From Candidatus Bipolaricaulota bacterium (lineage in GTDB: Bacteria > Bipolaricaulota > Bipolaricaulia > RBG-16-55-9 > DRXL01), in assembly GCA_938091745.1 (NCBI GenBank), contig CALLJK010000009.1, positions 218,957 through 282,956 of the forward strand: a DNA stretch of 64,000 nt. The letters are read 5' to 3'. The notes beneath the pieces were generated by a model. It worked only from the letters and a program-made list of their open reading frames with translations, searched no databases and was not told the DNA's origin. Below, one piece after another: positions 33,888 to 42,113 of the stretch. The stretch's first letter is position 1. Every line of letters starts with the position of its first letter. Both the position numbers and the translations under genes were made by a program.

Positions 33888-35096
33888 CTAGGGTAATTGT
33901 ACTAAGCCATGTTGCATCTTCCACAGATAGTACTTCTCGAAAGCCACCTTGGCCCAGTGCGCTTGCGGGCCAGGAATTAAGAGCTCGAACTTTCGTGGTG
34001 GCAGCATCTTGTCCGAGAGAATTAAAACGCCCATATTCCCCGCGTCCATGACGCACAGCGTGGGGATCTCCCCAAATTCTTTCTCTTCTTGAGGCGGCTT
34101 GCCCTGAATCTGCGCAGCGATATTCTGCGCGGCGACCTTGGCCATCGTCTCGGCCGGATAGCCCGTCTTGGGCACCCCAACGGAGAGCGGCGTCTGCCAT
34201 GGAGCAGTCACAGCAACCGCAACTCCTGCAGCGTAGATATCAGAGAAGTTCTGATGCTGATAGGTCGGCTTGACGGGGATGAAGCCCTTCTCGTTCCCCA
34301 AGCCCGTAGAGTTGCGAATCGCCTCGACCCCCAAGAACGGCGGGATGATCATGGCGAACTTGAAGGGCAGTATCTGCCCATCGAGTAGGTGGACTTCATT
34401 GGGCACGATCTCTTGGACGCCGACGTTGGTGAGCCAGCGGATGCCAAGCTTTTTGAAGAAGAACTCGAGCATCTGCTGGCCGCCTTTGAGCCCCCCGATG
34501 CCAAAGTGCCCGCAGAACGGCTCAGCGGTGATGAACGTGATCGGGACTCTCTTCGTCAAGCGAGCCTTGCGCAGCGCGTGCGCGAAGTTAAACAGAAACT
34601 CATAGGCTGCGCCAAAGCAACTTGCCCCTTGCGTTGCTCCAATGACAACCGGGCCGGGGTCGTCCACGAGCTTCTTCCAGCCCTCTTGAGCGTGCAGGGC
34701 GTGCTCGATGGTGCAGACCGAGTAGGTGTATCCGTCGGGACCTAAGCCGGGCACGATCTCGTAGCGGGGATACGGCCCTGTCGCGATCAAGAGATAGTCA
34801 TAGCTATAGCTCCCCAGTTTCGTATGCACGGTCTTGCCCTGAGGGTCAATGTGCGTTGCTGGGGCGTGCACAAAGTGAATTTTCGCGCGCTCCAGCACCG
34901 GCGCCAGCGCAAAACTGATATCTTCGGGCTTGCGCCAGCCAAACGGCACCCAGATGAGCGACGGGATGAAGACAAACTTATCGTCCTTGGAGATCAGCGT
35001 GATCTCGAGGTCATCGCCCAAGAGTTGGCGTAGCTCCAGTGCGCCCGTCAGCCCGGCGAAGTTCCCACCCACAATGACAATCTTAGGAGTGCTCAT
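33888..35096 (-). CDS. sqr: Sulfide:quinone oxidoreductase (SQR)
   Basis: 402 residues. FAD-binding motif VGGNFAG at the N-terminus, second ATGPYP motif near 105-110 and the quinone-side C-terminal amphipathic helix. Cys128, Cys160 and Cys348 align with Cys124, 156 and 347 of Aquifex aeolicus SQR; the C160 motif is GASCFGAAYEF. It oxidises sulfide to polysulfide and reduces quinone. Downstream gene order suggests that it feeds the nearby bd-like oxidase. Confidence 0.9.
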   Translation of the reverse strand: MSTPKIVIVGGNFAGLTGALELRQLLGDDLEITLISKDDKFVFIPSLIWVPFGWRKPEDISFALAPVLERAKIHFVHAPATHIDPQGKTVHTKLGSYSYDYLLIATGPYPRYEIVPGLGPDGYTYSVCTIEHALHAQEGWKKLVDDPGPVVIGATQGASCFGAAYEFLFNFAHALRKARLTKRVPITFITAEPFCGHFGIGGLKGGQQMLEFFFKKLGIRWLTNVGVQEIVPNEVHLLDGQILPFKFAMIIPPFLGVEAIRNSTGLGNEKGFIPVKPTYQHQNFSDIYAAGVAVAVTAPWQTPLSVGVPKTGYPAETMAKVAAQNIAAQIQGKPPQEEKEFGEIPTLCVMDAGNMGVLILSDKMLPPRKFELLIPGPQAHWAKVAFEKYYLWKMQHGLVQLP

Positions 35097-35102
35097 GGGT
35101 CG

Positions 35103-35318
35103 TCACTTCTCCTGACGGAGCGTGCTGAACTTACAAGCCCAATAGCACGGGCAGAAGCCGACAAGAGCTGTTCCGATCAACACGACGCCCACGATGAGGC
35201 TCACGATGCCGTACCATGTCCCCTGCCAGCCGCCCCACGTCCAGCCACCGAGAATGAACAAGACGATCCCGACGATCGCACGGACGGTGCGATCCCAACT
35301 TGCCAAGTTCTTCTGCAT
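35103..35318 (-). CDS. DUF2892 family membrane protein
   Basis: 71 residues: MQKNLASWDRTVRAIVGIVLF, two membrane helices and a Cys-containing tail (GFCPCYWACKF). It is the DUF2892/YgaP membrane domain, which often accompanies rhodanese or SQR genes. It lies between cstR and sqr and the stop is 6 bases before the sqr ATG. Confidence 0.85.
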   Translation of the reverse strand: MQKNLASWDRTVRAIVGIVLFILGGWTWGGWQGTWYGIVSLIVGVVLIGTALVGFCPCYWACKFSTLRQEK

Positions 35319-35344
35319 CTGTGATCTCTCCTGTGTCGTACATT

Positions 35345-35650
35345 CTACACATAGCGCGTGAGAATACGCACCATCGTCAAGAGCTTCGAGCGTACGCCGG
35401 GCTCATTCGCTCTCCCACTTAGACAGCTGCGCTCAATCGTGCGCGCAATCAGCTCAGAGAACGCCTTGTTGAGGGCTTCACGCGCTGCCGCAAGCTGTTG
35501 GGTTACCAACTCGCAGCTCTCTTCGCGCTCGATCATCTCACGGATTGCGCGAATCTGGCCCTCGATACGCGCCAGGCGCACCGCAAGCTCCTTCTTGTCT
35601 TGAGGACTCACTATCCTCAACTTCCCCGATTGAGTGCTCATACCTGTCAT
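35345..35650 (-). CDS. CstR-like persulfide-sensing repressor (CsoR/FrmR family)
   Basis: 101 residues of the DUF156 helical fold. The two Cys (ESC and ERSC) sit as in CsoR, but the third Cu ligand (His61 of M. tuberculosis CsoR) is replaced by Ile, as expected of a persulfide sensor rather than a copper sensor. Two 18-20-base operators lie in its promoter. The ATG at 35650 overlaps the first operator; a second ATG (35641) gives a shorter protein. Controls SQR and thiol genes, by inference. Confidence 0.85.
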   Translation of the reverse strand: MTGMSTQSGKLRIVSPQDKKELAVRLARIEGQIRAIREMIEREESCELVTQQLAAAREALNKAFSELIARTIERSCLSGRANEPGVRSKLLTMVRILTRYV

Positions 35651-35666
35651 ACCCTACGGGGTATGA
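35647..35666. promoter_or_regulatory. CstR-type operator 1
   Basis: Perfect inverted repeat TCATACCC-TACG-GGGTATGA, overlapping the cstR start. Resembles CsoR/CstR operators, which are G/C-rich in the centre and A/T-rich at the ends. Confidence 0.75.
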
Positions 35667-35674
35667 TTGCCTTT

Positions 35675-35703
35675 AGTATAGCATACGCCCCAGGGTATGT
35701 CAA
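35675..35703 (-). promoter_or_regulatory. cstR-sqr operon promoter
   Basis: Minus strand: -35 TTGACA (35703-35698), 17-base spacer, -10 TATACT (35680-35675). Operator 2 lies between them. Confidence 0.85.
35682..35699. promoter_or_regulatory. CstR-type operator 2
   Basis: CATACGC-CCCA-GGGTATG, with the same 7-4-7 arrangement as operator 1 and one mismatch between arms. It fills the space between the -35 and -10 of the promoter. Confidence 0.7.
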
Positions 35704-35776
35704 ACTCGTGCCCAAGAGGGTTGAAAATGCCATTCTTCTATGATAAAACAATAAAAGGGGAAGTGAGTCTGGTTTC

Positions 35777-36931
35777 ATGAACTTCTGGGTTGAGCATCAG
35801 TACAGTGTCGTTGTCTTTTTAGCGTGTCTTGTACTTATCGCGGTAACGAATCTGTGGATGTTGCGGAAACGTCTTGGGTCGTACTCAGCGTCTCGCAGTG
35901 GCCCATGGGTCTCGATCTTGGTGCCGGCCCGCAATGAACAGAACAATATAATCCCTTGCGTGGAGTCATTGCTCGCCCAAGAGTACAAAAACTTCGAGGT
36001 GATCGTTCTCGATGATCAATCCGATGACAAGACCTCAAGCGTCTTGCATGAGCGCTTTCGGGGACATCCCCGTCTTACCGTCCTTCAGGGGGTACCTCCT
36101 CCCCCAGGGTGGATCGGGAAGAGCTGGGCGTGCCATCAACTAGCTCAGCACGCCTCAGGAGATCTTCTGCTCTTCACGGATGCTGATACGCGTCACCACC
36201 CTCGCACCCTGGCTCACGCTGTAAGCGCCGTGCAACAAGAGTGCTTGGACTTGCTCAGTGTGTTTGTCAAAGAAGACGTGGGCTCGTGGAGTGAGCGTCT
36301 TGTCATCCCCATGATCTCATGGAGCATTCTCTCGTTTTTGCCCTTAGCTTTAGCGTACTACACGCCGTGGACGGCTTTGTCTGCAGCGAATGGGCAGTTC
36401 TTGCTCTTTCGGCGCAGCGCCTATGAAGCAGTTGGAGGCCATGAAGCGGTGCGCCAGAGCGCCGTAGAAGACATAGCTCTCGTGCGTCGCATCAAACGGC
36501 ACGGTCTGCGTTGGAGATTGCTCGACGGCAGCGACCTCGTGCGATGCCGCATGTATGAGAACTACGAGCAAGTCTACGACGGGCTGACCAAGAATCTCTT
36601 GGCGGCCTTCGATTATCGCATCGGATGGTTTATACTAGTCTGGCTATGGATTGGGGTCTTCACCTTCGAGCCTTTGCTTGTTCTTGTGGGACGTCTTCTT
36701 GGTATGAACTGGGGTGATGTCCGCCCCGCTGTAGGGGCAGTGGTTCTTTCTCTAGGACTGTGGGGGATGACGTACAAACGATTTGGCTATCCGCTCTACT
36801 ATGTGCTTTTTTATCCCGCGAGTGTCGCTCTCACCCTGTGGCTCGCTATAGGATCACTGATGAGAACTCTCAACGGGAGAGCAATATGGAAAGCTCGTGT
36901 GCTCCCTCGAGTGCGCTGGCGGTGGTGGTGA
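35777..36931 (+). CDS. Family 2 glycosyltransferase, membrane-anchored
   Basis: 384 residues. One N-terminal helix (about 9-29), a GT-A domain (45-250, with SILVPARNEQNNI, VLDDQSDDKTS and the TDADTRHH metal site) and four to five C-terminal helices. The layout is that of CrtQ- or HpnB-like glycosyltransferases of carotenoids and hopanoids. It is followed by a PlsY-like gene, which suggests lipid or glycolipid synthesis. Confidence 0.85.
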   Translation: MNFWVEHQYSVVVFLACLVLIAVTNLWMLRKRLGSYSASRSGPWVSILVPARNEQNNIIPCVESLLAQEYKNFEVIVLDDQSDDKTSSVLHERFRGHPRLTVLQGVPPPPGWIGKSWACHQLAQHASGDLLLFTDADTRHHPRTLAHAVSAVQQECLDLLSVFVKEDVGSWSERLVIPMISWSILSFLPLALAYYTPWTALSAANGQFLLFRRSAYEAVGGHEAVRQSAVEDIALVRRIKRHGLRWRLLDGSDLVRCRMYENYEQVYDGLTKNLLAAFDYRIGWFILVWLWIGVFTFEPLLVLVGRLLGMNWGDVRPAVGAVVLSLGLWGMTYKRFGYPLYYVLFYPASVALTLWLAIGSLMRTLNGRAIWKARVLPRVRWRWW

Positions 36932-36932
36932 T

Positions 36933-37529
36933 ATGGATGTCCTCTTCTGGACGCTCTTGGCTTTTATCTCAGGGTCGTTGATGTTTTCGTACTGGCTCGG
37001 CTTGCTCGTGCTCAAACGCGATATTCGTGCTCTCGGCGATGGCAATCCTGGCGCGAGCAATCTCTTTCGCGCTGGAGGGCGCGTCTTAGGGATTATCGGG
37101 CTGTTATTAGATTACGCAAAAGGCGCAGTGCCGGTGCTCGCCGCGCGCTCTGTTGGGGGTATAGAAGGCTCAGTGTTAATTCCCGTGGCGTTGGCTCCAG
37201 TTTTGGGCCATGCGTTCTCGCCGTGGCTGCGCGGGCGTGGTGGCAAGGCCGTTGCTGTGACATTTGGGGTCTGGACTGGAAGCAGCCTTTGGGAAGGGCC
37301 AACCGTCCTTGGGGTGTTACTAGCGTTCTGGTACGCGCTGAGCGCCCGCGACGGCTGGACCGTATTCGTCTCAACGATATGCTTTGTGATCTATCTGCTC
37401 GTGCGCGGCGTCGAGAGTTGGGTTGGACTCGGGCTAGGATGTTGGGCTATTTTGACCGTGAAGCACTGGGATGAACTGCGCCAGGGATGGTCCTGGCGCC
37501 TATGGGTGCGACACCTCTTGCACCACTGA
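36933..37529 (+). CDS. PlsY-like glycerol-3-phosphate acyltransferase
   Basis: 198 residues from ATG 36933, five helices. GDGNPGASNLFRAGG and RGRGGKAVAVTFGVW match the PlsY motifs (GSGNxGATN, GGKG). It transfers an acyl group from acyl-phosphate to glycerol-3-phosphate. The motif sequence is somewhat divergent, so it could be a PlsY paralogue specialised for a particular lipid. It starts one base after the GT2 stop. Confidence 0.82.
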   Translation: MDVLFWTLLAFISGSLMFSYWLGLLVLKRDIRALGDGNPGASNLFRAGGRVLGIIGLLLDYAKGAVPVLAARSVGGIEGSVLIPVALAPVLGHAFSPWLRGRGGKAVAVTFGVWTGSSLWEGPTVLGVLLAFWYALSARDGWTVFVSTICFVIYLLVRGVESWVGLGLGCWAILTVKHWDELRQGWSWRLWVRHLLHH

Positions 37530-37564
37530 AAGATTTATGGTAAAAAAATTCACGAAACTGCGAT

Positions 37565-37963
37565 ATGAAGACGATCTGGGTCGTGCTGCTGGCGATGGTC
37601 GCGGCTGTTGGGTTTGTGCTCTTTTTTTATCATAATCAGAAGAACGCTGCAGACTCTGAGTTGCTGATTCACTACACTCAGGCGCGGGAGTACGCAGGCC
37701 AGAACGTTATCGTCTGGGGGACGATTCGCAACGTCTTTAATAATCGTCTCGCGGTCTACGTGGGTTTTGAGGAACCCCGGCGTGGGTCGTTCTTCGTACG
37801 GATTCTCAAGGAAGATTGGCCCAACTTCCCCGACGCGCCAGAGAAGCTCTACCGTCCCGGGCAGACTATTCGCGTCCGAGGCAAGATCGTCTGGTATCAA
37901 GGCGATCCCATCATCTATGTGCGACACCCATCACAAATAGAAATCACGGGGGAAGCTCACTAA
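37565..37963 (+). CDS. Membrane-anchored OB-fold protein
   Basis: 132 residues. An N-terminal membrane helix (about 4-22), then an OB-like domain (residues 45-130; NVIVWGTIRNVFN, IRVRGKIVWYQGDPIIYVRHPSQIEI). The final KGxIxxYxGxPxI pattern resembles tRNA_anti-like periplasmic OB domains. Its TAA overlaps the ATG of the next gene (TAATG). Confidence 0.72.
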   Translation: MKTIWVVLLAMVAAVGFVLFFYHNQKNAADSELLIHYTQAREYAGQNVIVWGTIRNVFNNRLAVYVGFEEPRRGSFFVRILKEDWPNFPDAPEKLYRPGQTIRVRGKIVWYQGDPIIYVRHPSQIEITGEAH

Positions 37964-40900
37964 TGAAGATCTTTCGCGTTCTCGCGATAACGGTTCTTGC
38001 TCTCAGCTTGATTATGGGGTTTTCCCAGCATAAGCTCGCCTCTCGAGCACTGGCGCAAAGCGCCTCGATGCCCCGCGTCAACGTCCCTTTCTTTGACGGG
38101 GAGATTCGCTTTTCAGAGATGGCAATCTTCTGGTTTGGGCGCGTCACCCCGACAGAGAACTATGCTGATGTGCGCGTCGGCTATAACTCCGAACAGCTCT
38201 ACGTCTACGTCGCGATCTTCGACCGACGCCTCTGGTACGATACGACGCCGACTCCTGAAGAGCTCACCCAATGGGACGCTGTCACGCTCTATCTGAGCTT
38301 GAGCGATACTTTTGGACCAAATACCTATCGCTTTGTAGCGCAGCTCAATTTCTGGGAACCTCGCGATGAGTACCAACGCGCTTACCGGGGCAGCGGCAGC
38401 GGATGGGCTGAAGCGAGTATAAGCTTTATAAGTCAATCTGGCTGGCGTGGCAACGCCCCCAATGACGATACCGACAGCGACCGAGGCTGGGCTATGAATC
38501 TCTACGTTCCGTTTGCCAGCTTAGGGATGGCTGGGCCGCCAGCATCGCAGACGCTATGGCGTATCGCAGTCGTCGTGCATGACCGCGATAGTGAGCTTGG
38601 CCCGCCGCTACCTGATCAGCGCTGGCCTGCAAATTTCTCGCCTTCTAATCCCCAGACGTGGGGAAGGCTCTCGTTTGGAATGCCCACGTACACTCCCCCG
38701 CCCGCAACCCCTGGAGGAACCGTCACGATTCGTCATGGGCTTAATGGTGTGATTGTGCCCGATGCGGGCGTCGGCGGGACGACGGGCAATCTCTGTCCTG
38801 GCGATGAACAATACATTTGGAACGAATGGGGCGAAGATAACTTCGGTGATGCTCCCGACTTTAACGTGCAGAATCAGTCTGACATAGCCGACTGGCCTTG
38901 CTTCTCTAAGTACTATATCACATTTCCTCTCGATGCGATTCCGCCGGGCAAGGTTATTCTCTCGGCCACGCTCAAAATCTATCAATTTGGCAACTCAGGC
39001 GATCCCGGCCAGGCCGGCCCATCATGGATCCAAGTTCTTATAACAGATTCGGATTGGAACGAACAGACCATCTCGTGGAATAACGCTCCCCAAGCTAGTG
39101 AGAACATCGGTGGGGCCTGGGTGCCTACGATTACAGATTGGCCTGGCTGGCCCGGCGTACCCCGAGATTTCGACGTGAGCTTGGCTGTTGCCCGCGCCTA
39201 TAGCGCCGGGCAGCCCGTGCGCCTCATACTCTACGAAGCTGACGGTCAGTATCACAGCGGCAAATACTTCGTCTCTTCTAATACTGGGGATTGGAACGCC
39301 CAAGGCCGCCCGACCCTCTCAGTCGTCTGGGGAAATCCGACTTCTTCTTCATCTTCGAGCTCTGAATGGACGCAGCACGCCCATGACGCGCAACGTACAA
39401 GCTACACAGATCAAGTTGTCCCGACGCCATGGCGCTGGAAGTGGGCATGGAATGGCCCCAATAGCTCTGGAGGCATTAGCGCGGGGAAATTTAGACTGCC
39501 CCGCAATAGCCAGCCCGTCACTGGCGGCGGACGCGTCTACATCGCTGCCGGCTCACGCGGCGTTTATGCGCTCAACAACTCCGATGGCTCCGTTGCCTGG
39601 AATAGAACCCTAGGAAGCGATATCAACTCGACGCCCGCGTATGATTCAGATACCAACGCGCTCTTTGTCGTCGCCTCCAACGGAACGCTCTATAAGCTCA
39701 ACGCTGCGACAGGCGCAACTTTAGGACAATTCTCTTCGGGAGCTTCCAGTGATCTGCCCTTGCCTCCGGCAGTCATCTCTGATCGCGTCTTCTTCTCGAT
39801 GGGCACGCGCGTCTACGCGATCAACAAACAGACAATGAGTCAGATCTGGGCGTATAACGCAGGCGTTGCGGTGCATACGCCGCCGGCATATTCGCCCTCG
39901 CGCAACCGTGTCATCGTTGCTACTGAAGACTTATACGTGCACGCGATTGACAACGCTACGGGGGTTCAAGTCTGGCGCGTCAAGCCCACGGTGCGCACCG
40001 GCGGCGATCCCGGTGAAAATAACACAACAGTCGCTGAAGTAAAGAACGGCTGGCCCGTGATCGCCGAGTCACACGGTTACGTGCTCATCAAGCTGCGCTT
40101 GGATTGGCAAGCGCTCTGGGATGCAAGCCCGTGGCCAGGCGATAACGCCGCCATGCGCAGCTATCTCCAGCAGAATCCCCACTATCAAGCGCTCTTCGTG
40201 CTCGATCTCGACGACGGCTCCGTGCCGTTCATCGCTCACGTGGGGCATGGAGGCTTCGGCGATGGCGGGTATCTGCCGATGGGACCACAGCCCGTCGTCA
40301 AGCGCTTCCCTAACGGTGACGAGATCGCCTATGTCGTCATGCGGGGAGAACCGTGCATATTATCCCCATGCGATGGCCGTGGGGATTCTCATCTGGGCGA
40401 GCTGGTGCTCGACGACACGACTGTCCCAGGGTATCTTGGGGGCTATGTGCGCTTCATGCAGAACACGTTCTTCCCCACTGATGAGCAGGCGTATATCAGC
40501 ATGGCCGGGGACTATATCTTTGGCGGACATTGGGAGGCGGGCATCGCCCATCGGATTGTAGACAGATCGCCCTCACGCGGAACAGGGACTAATCCCATCG
40601 TGACGGAGAACTTGCCCCACATCGCGACTTCTCAAGACGTCGATGTCTGTGGAACCGGCTTCAGCACGACGCACTACTGTGATCAAGGATTGATCAACAC
40701 GCGCAATTGGCCCGGCGGGTTTTATATCTACTGGCAGCAGGGCAACGTCTACGATCAATACTGGAGTGAGTACGCCCAGTGGGTTGTCAGCAATAATACA
40801 GTCTATTTTGTGAGCACCGACGGCGCGGTCGTCGCGCTGGAGAGCGATCAAGCGAATCAGACCGGAGCGCTCTTCCGTGTCGAGCGCGCAACGGGCAACG

Positions 40901-41328
40901 TCTACACCGACGGACAGTTCTACGCTGGCGGAGCCGATATAGCTGAGTATATTCGCGTGAGCGAGCCTGTCGAACCTGGTGACGTCGTTGAGTTAGACCC
41001 CGATCAGCCGGGGTACTATCGCAAGAGCCGCCACGCGTATTCGCCCTTGGCCGCTGGTGTTATCTCTTCGGTGCCAGGAGTCATCATCGGATCAGGGGGC
41101 ATCGAGACGCTTTGGGCTCCCACGCTGGCGCTTGCTGGTGTTGTGCCCGTCAAAGTCACGACAGAGAACGGCCCTATCCGGCCGGGCGATCTCTTGACCA
41201 CGTCATCACTGGTAGGACACGCTATGCGCTGCACTCACCCACGCGAGTGCGAGGGGGCGCTCATCGGCAAGGCTTTGGGATCGCTAGATGCCGGCACGGG
41301 AGTTATCCAAATGCTCGTCGTACGTTAA
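37963..41328 (+). CDS. Large exported multidomain protein: CBM9/DOMON-like, DNRLRE, PQQ propeller
   Basis: 1121 residues. Signal peptide (1-32), CBM9/DOMON-like beta domain (about 40-215), DNRLRE-type domain (about 245-455), Ser-rich linker (near 462), PQQ-like beta-propeller (about 475-960, with repeated VYALNNSDGSVAW-type blades). A C-terminal module (about 980-1121) carries AEYIRVSEPVEPGDVVELDP and later PIRPGDLLTTSSLVGHAMR. This terminal module recurs at the ends of large bacterial surface proteins. It probably acts outside the cytoplasmic membrane as a binding or scaffold protein; no catalytic site seen. Confidence 0.8.
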   Translation: MKIFRVLAITVLALSLIMGFSQHKLASRALAQSASMPRVNVPFFDGEIRFSEMAIFWFGRVTPTENYADVRVGYNSEQLYVYVAIFDRRLWYDTTPTPEELTQWDAVTLYLSLSDTFGPNTYRFVAQLNFWEPRDEYQRAYRGSGSGWAEASISFISQSGWRGNAPNDDTDSDRGWAMNLYVPFASLGMAGPPASQTLWRIAVVVHDRDSELGPPLPDQRWPANFSPSNPQTWGRLSFGMPTYTPPPATPGGTVTIRHGLNGVIVPDAGVGGTTGNLCPGDEQYIWNEWGEDNFGDAPDFNVQNQSDIADWPCFSKYYITFPLDAIPPGKVILSATLKIYQFGNSGDPGQAGPSWIQVLITDSDWNEQTISWNNAPQASENIGGAWVPTITDWPGWPGVPRDFDVSLAVARAYSAGQPVRLILYEADGQYHSGKYFVSSNTGDWNAQGRPTLSVVWGNPTSSSSSSSEWTQHAHDAQRTSYTDQVVPTPWRWKWAWNGPNSSGGISAGKFRLPRNSQPVTGGGRVYIAAGSRGVYALNNSDGSVAWNRTLGSDINSTPAYDSDTNALFVVASNGTLYKLNAATGATLGQFSSGASSDLPLPPAVISDRVFFSMGTRVYAINKQTMSQIWAYNAGVAVHTPPAYSPSRNRVIVATEDLYVHAIDNATGVQVWRVKPTVRTGGDPGENNTTVAEVKNGWPVIAESHGYVLIKLRLDWQALWDASPWPGDNAAMRSYLQQNPHYQALFVLDLDDGSVPFIAHVGHGGFGDGGYLPMGPQPVVKRFPNGDEIAYVVMRGEPCILSPCDGRGDSHLGELVLDDTTVPGYLGGYVRFMQNTFFPTDEQAYISMAGDYIFGGHWEAGIAHRIVDRSPSRGTGTNPIVTENLPHIATSQDVDVCGTGFSTTHYCDQGLINTRNWPGGFYIYWQQGNVYDQYWSEYAQWVVSNNTVYFVSTDGAVVALESDQANQTGALFRVERATGNVYTDGQFYAGGADIAEYIRVSEPVEPGDVVELDPDQPGYYRKSRHAYSPLAAGVISSVPGVIIGSGGIETLWAPTLALAGVVPVKVTTENGPIRPGDLLTTSSLVGHAMRCTHPRECEGALIGKALGSLDAGTGVIQMLVVR

Positions 41329-41363
41329 ATGAATCGAGAACATGGTAGACAGGAGGGTCACGT

Positions 41364-42113
41364 ATGCGTGTCTTAGCGCTCACTATTATCGCAACAGCTT
41401 TGCTATCGTTCACAGCTATTGTCCAGCCGTTAGACATCTCTGGAGTCTGGGCGCAGCTGGTCGTCAGTTCACAGCTGAGCGATGTGCCTTTTGCTGGGCG
41501 CGTGCGCCAGCAGACGATCTCGATCCAACGCGTCGTTATTAACAAGCAGAACGGTGAAACTGTAACAATGGAAGCACAGACATGCGCCCTGGAGTTTGAC
41601 AGCGGAACCCCACTTGTGAAGCTCACCTTTCCAGAGAGATTTGTAAGCTCTTTAGGAATAGATGTTAAAAAAGCTCAGTTTGACTCAAGCACGCTGAGCT
41701 TTGTGCAGCCGCGCACCGTATATCTGCGCGGCGTGCGTTTGCAGGATCCAGAGAGAGATCCCTTGCCCACTGATCCCAAAGACCCGCGCATATTTGACCA
41801 AGATGGCGACGGTAAACCCGGCATGACGCTCATAGCGAGTGTTTTAGGGGTACTGAACGCCGAGATCTATATCATCCAGCGAGATTGGAACATCTTGCGT
41901 GGGCAGCTTACGTCAAGCGCGACGTTGGACGGTTTGGTCGAGTGGGGATCTGAGCAAGTCATCTTAGGAGCGACGAACTCGATCTTTCTCAACGCCAATC
42001 CGACGTTTCCCGATCCCAACCCCAACAATAGTTTCTTTCGCTCAACGCGAGTCAACGCTGAGACGTCGTGCGAACAGATCCGCGCGCAGCGCGATAGATT
42101 GTTTGCACGCTAA
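41364..42113 (+). CDS. Exported protein of unknown function, 249 residues
   Basis: Signal peptide (about 1-24), then a beta-rich domain with a Ca-like Asp loop (DQDGDGKPGMT near residue 155) and two Cys. The strands alternate in a lipocalin- or TonB-plug-like manner but no family is clear. AGGAGGG precedes the ATG. It is the last gene of the GT2-PlsY-exported protein group and its stop abuts the convergent Lon-like gene. Confidence 0.65.
   Translation: MRVLALTIIATALLSFTAIVQPLDISGVWAQLVVSSQLSDVPFAGRVRQQTISIQRVVINKQNGETVTMEAQTCALEFDSGTPLVKLTFPERFVSSLGIDVKKAQFDSSTLSFVQPRTVYLRGVRLQDPERDPLPTDPKDPRIFDQDGDGKPGMTLIASVLGVLNAEIYIIQRDWNILRGQLTSSATLDGLVEWGSEQVILGATNSIFLNANPTFPDPNPNNSFFRSTRVNAETSCEQIRAQRDRLFAR

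Noticed and set aside
33862..34200. N-terminal extension of the disulfide oxidoreductase
   Set aside because: It runs antisense-frame through the sqr gene, and a strong ribosome site precedes the ATG at 33861.
35721..35748. TTGAAA and TATGAT near the GT2 gene as a promoter
   Set aside because: They are only 12 bases apart, too close for a sigma70 promoter.
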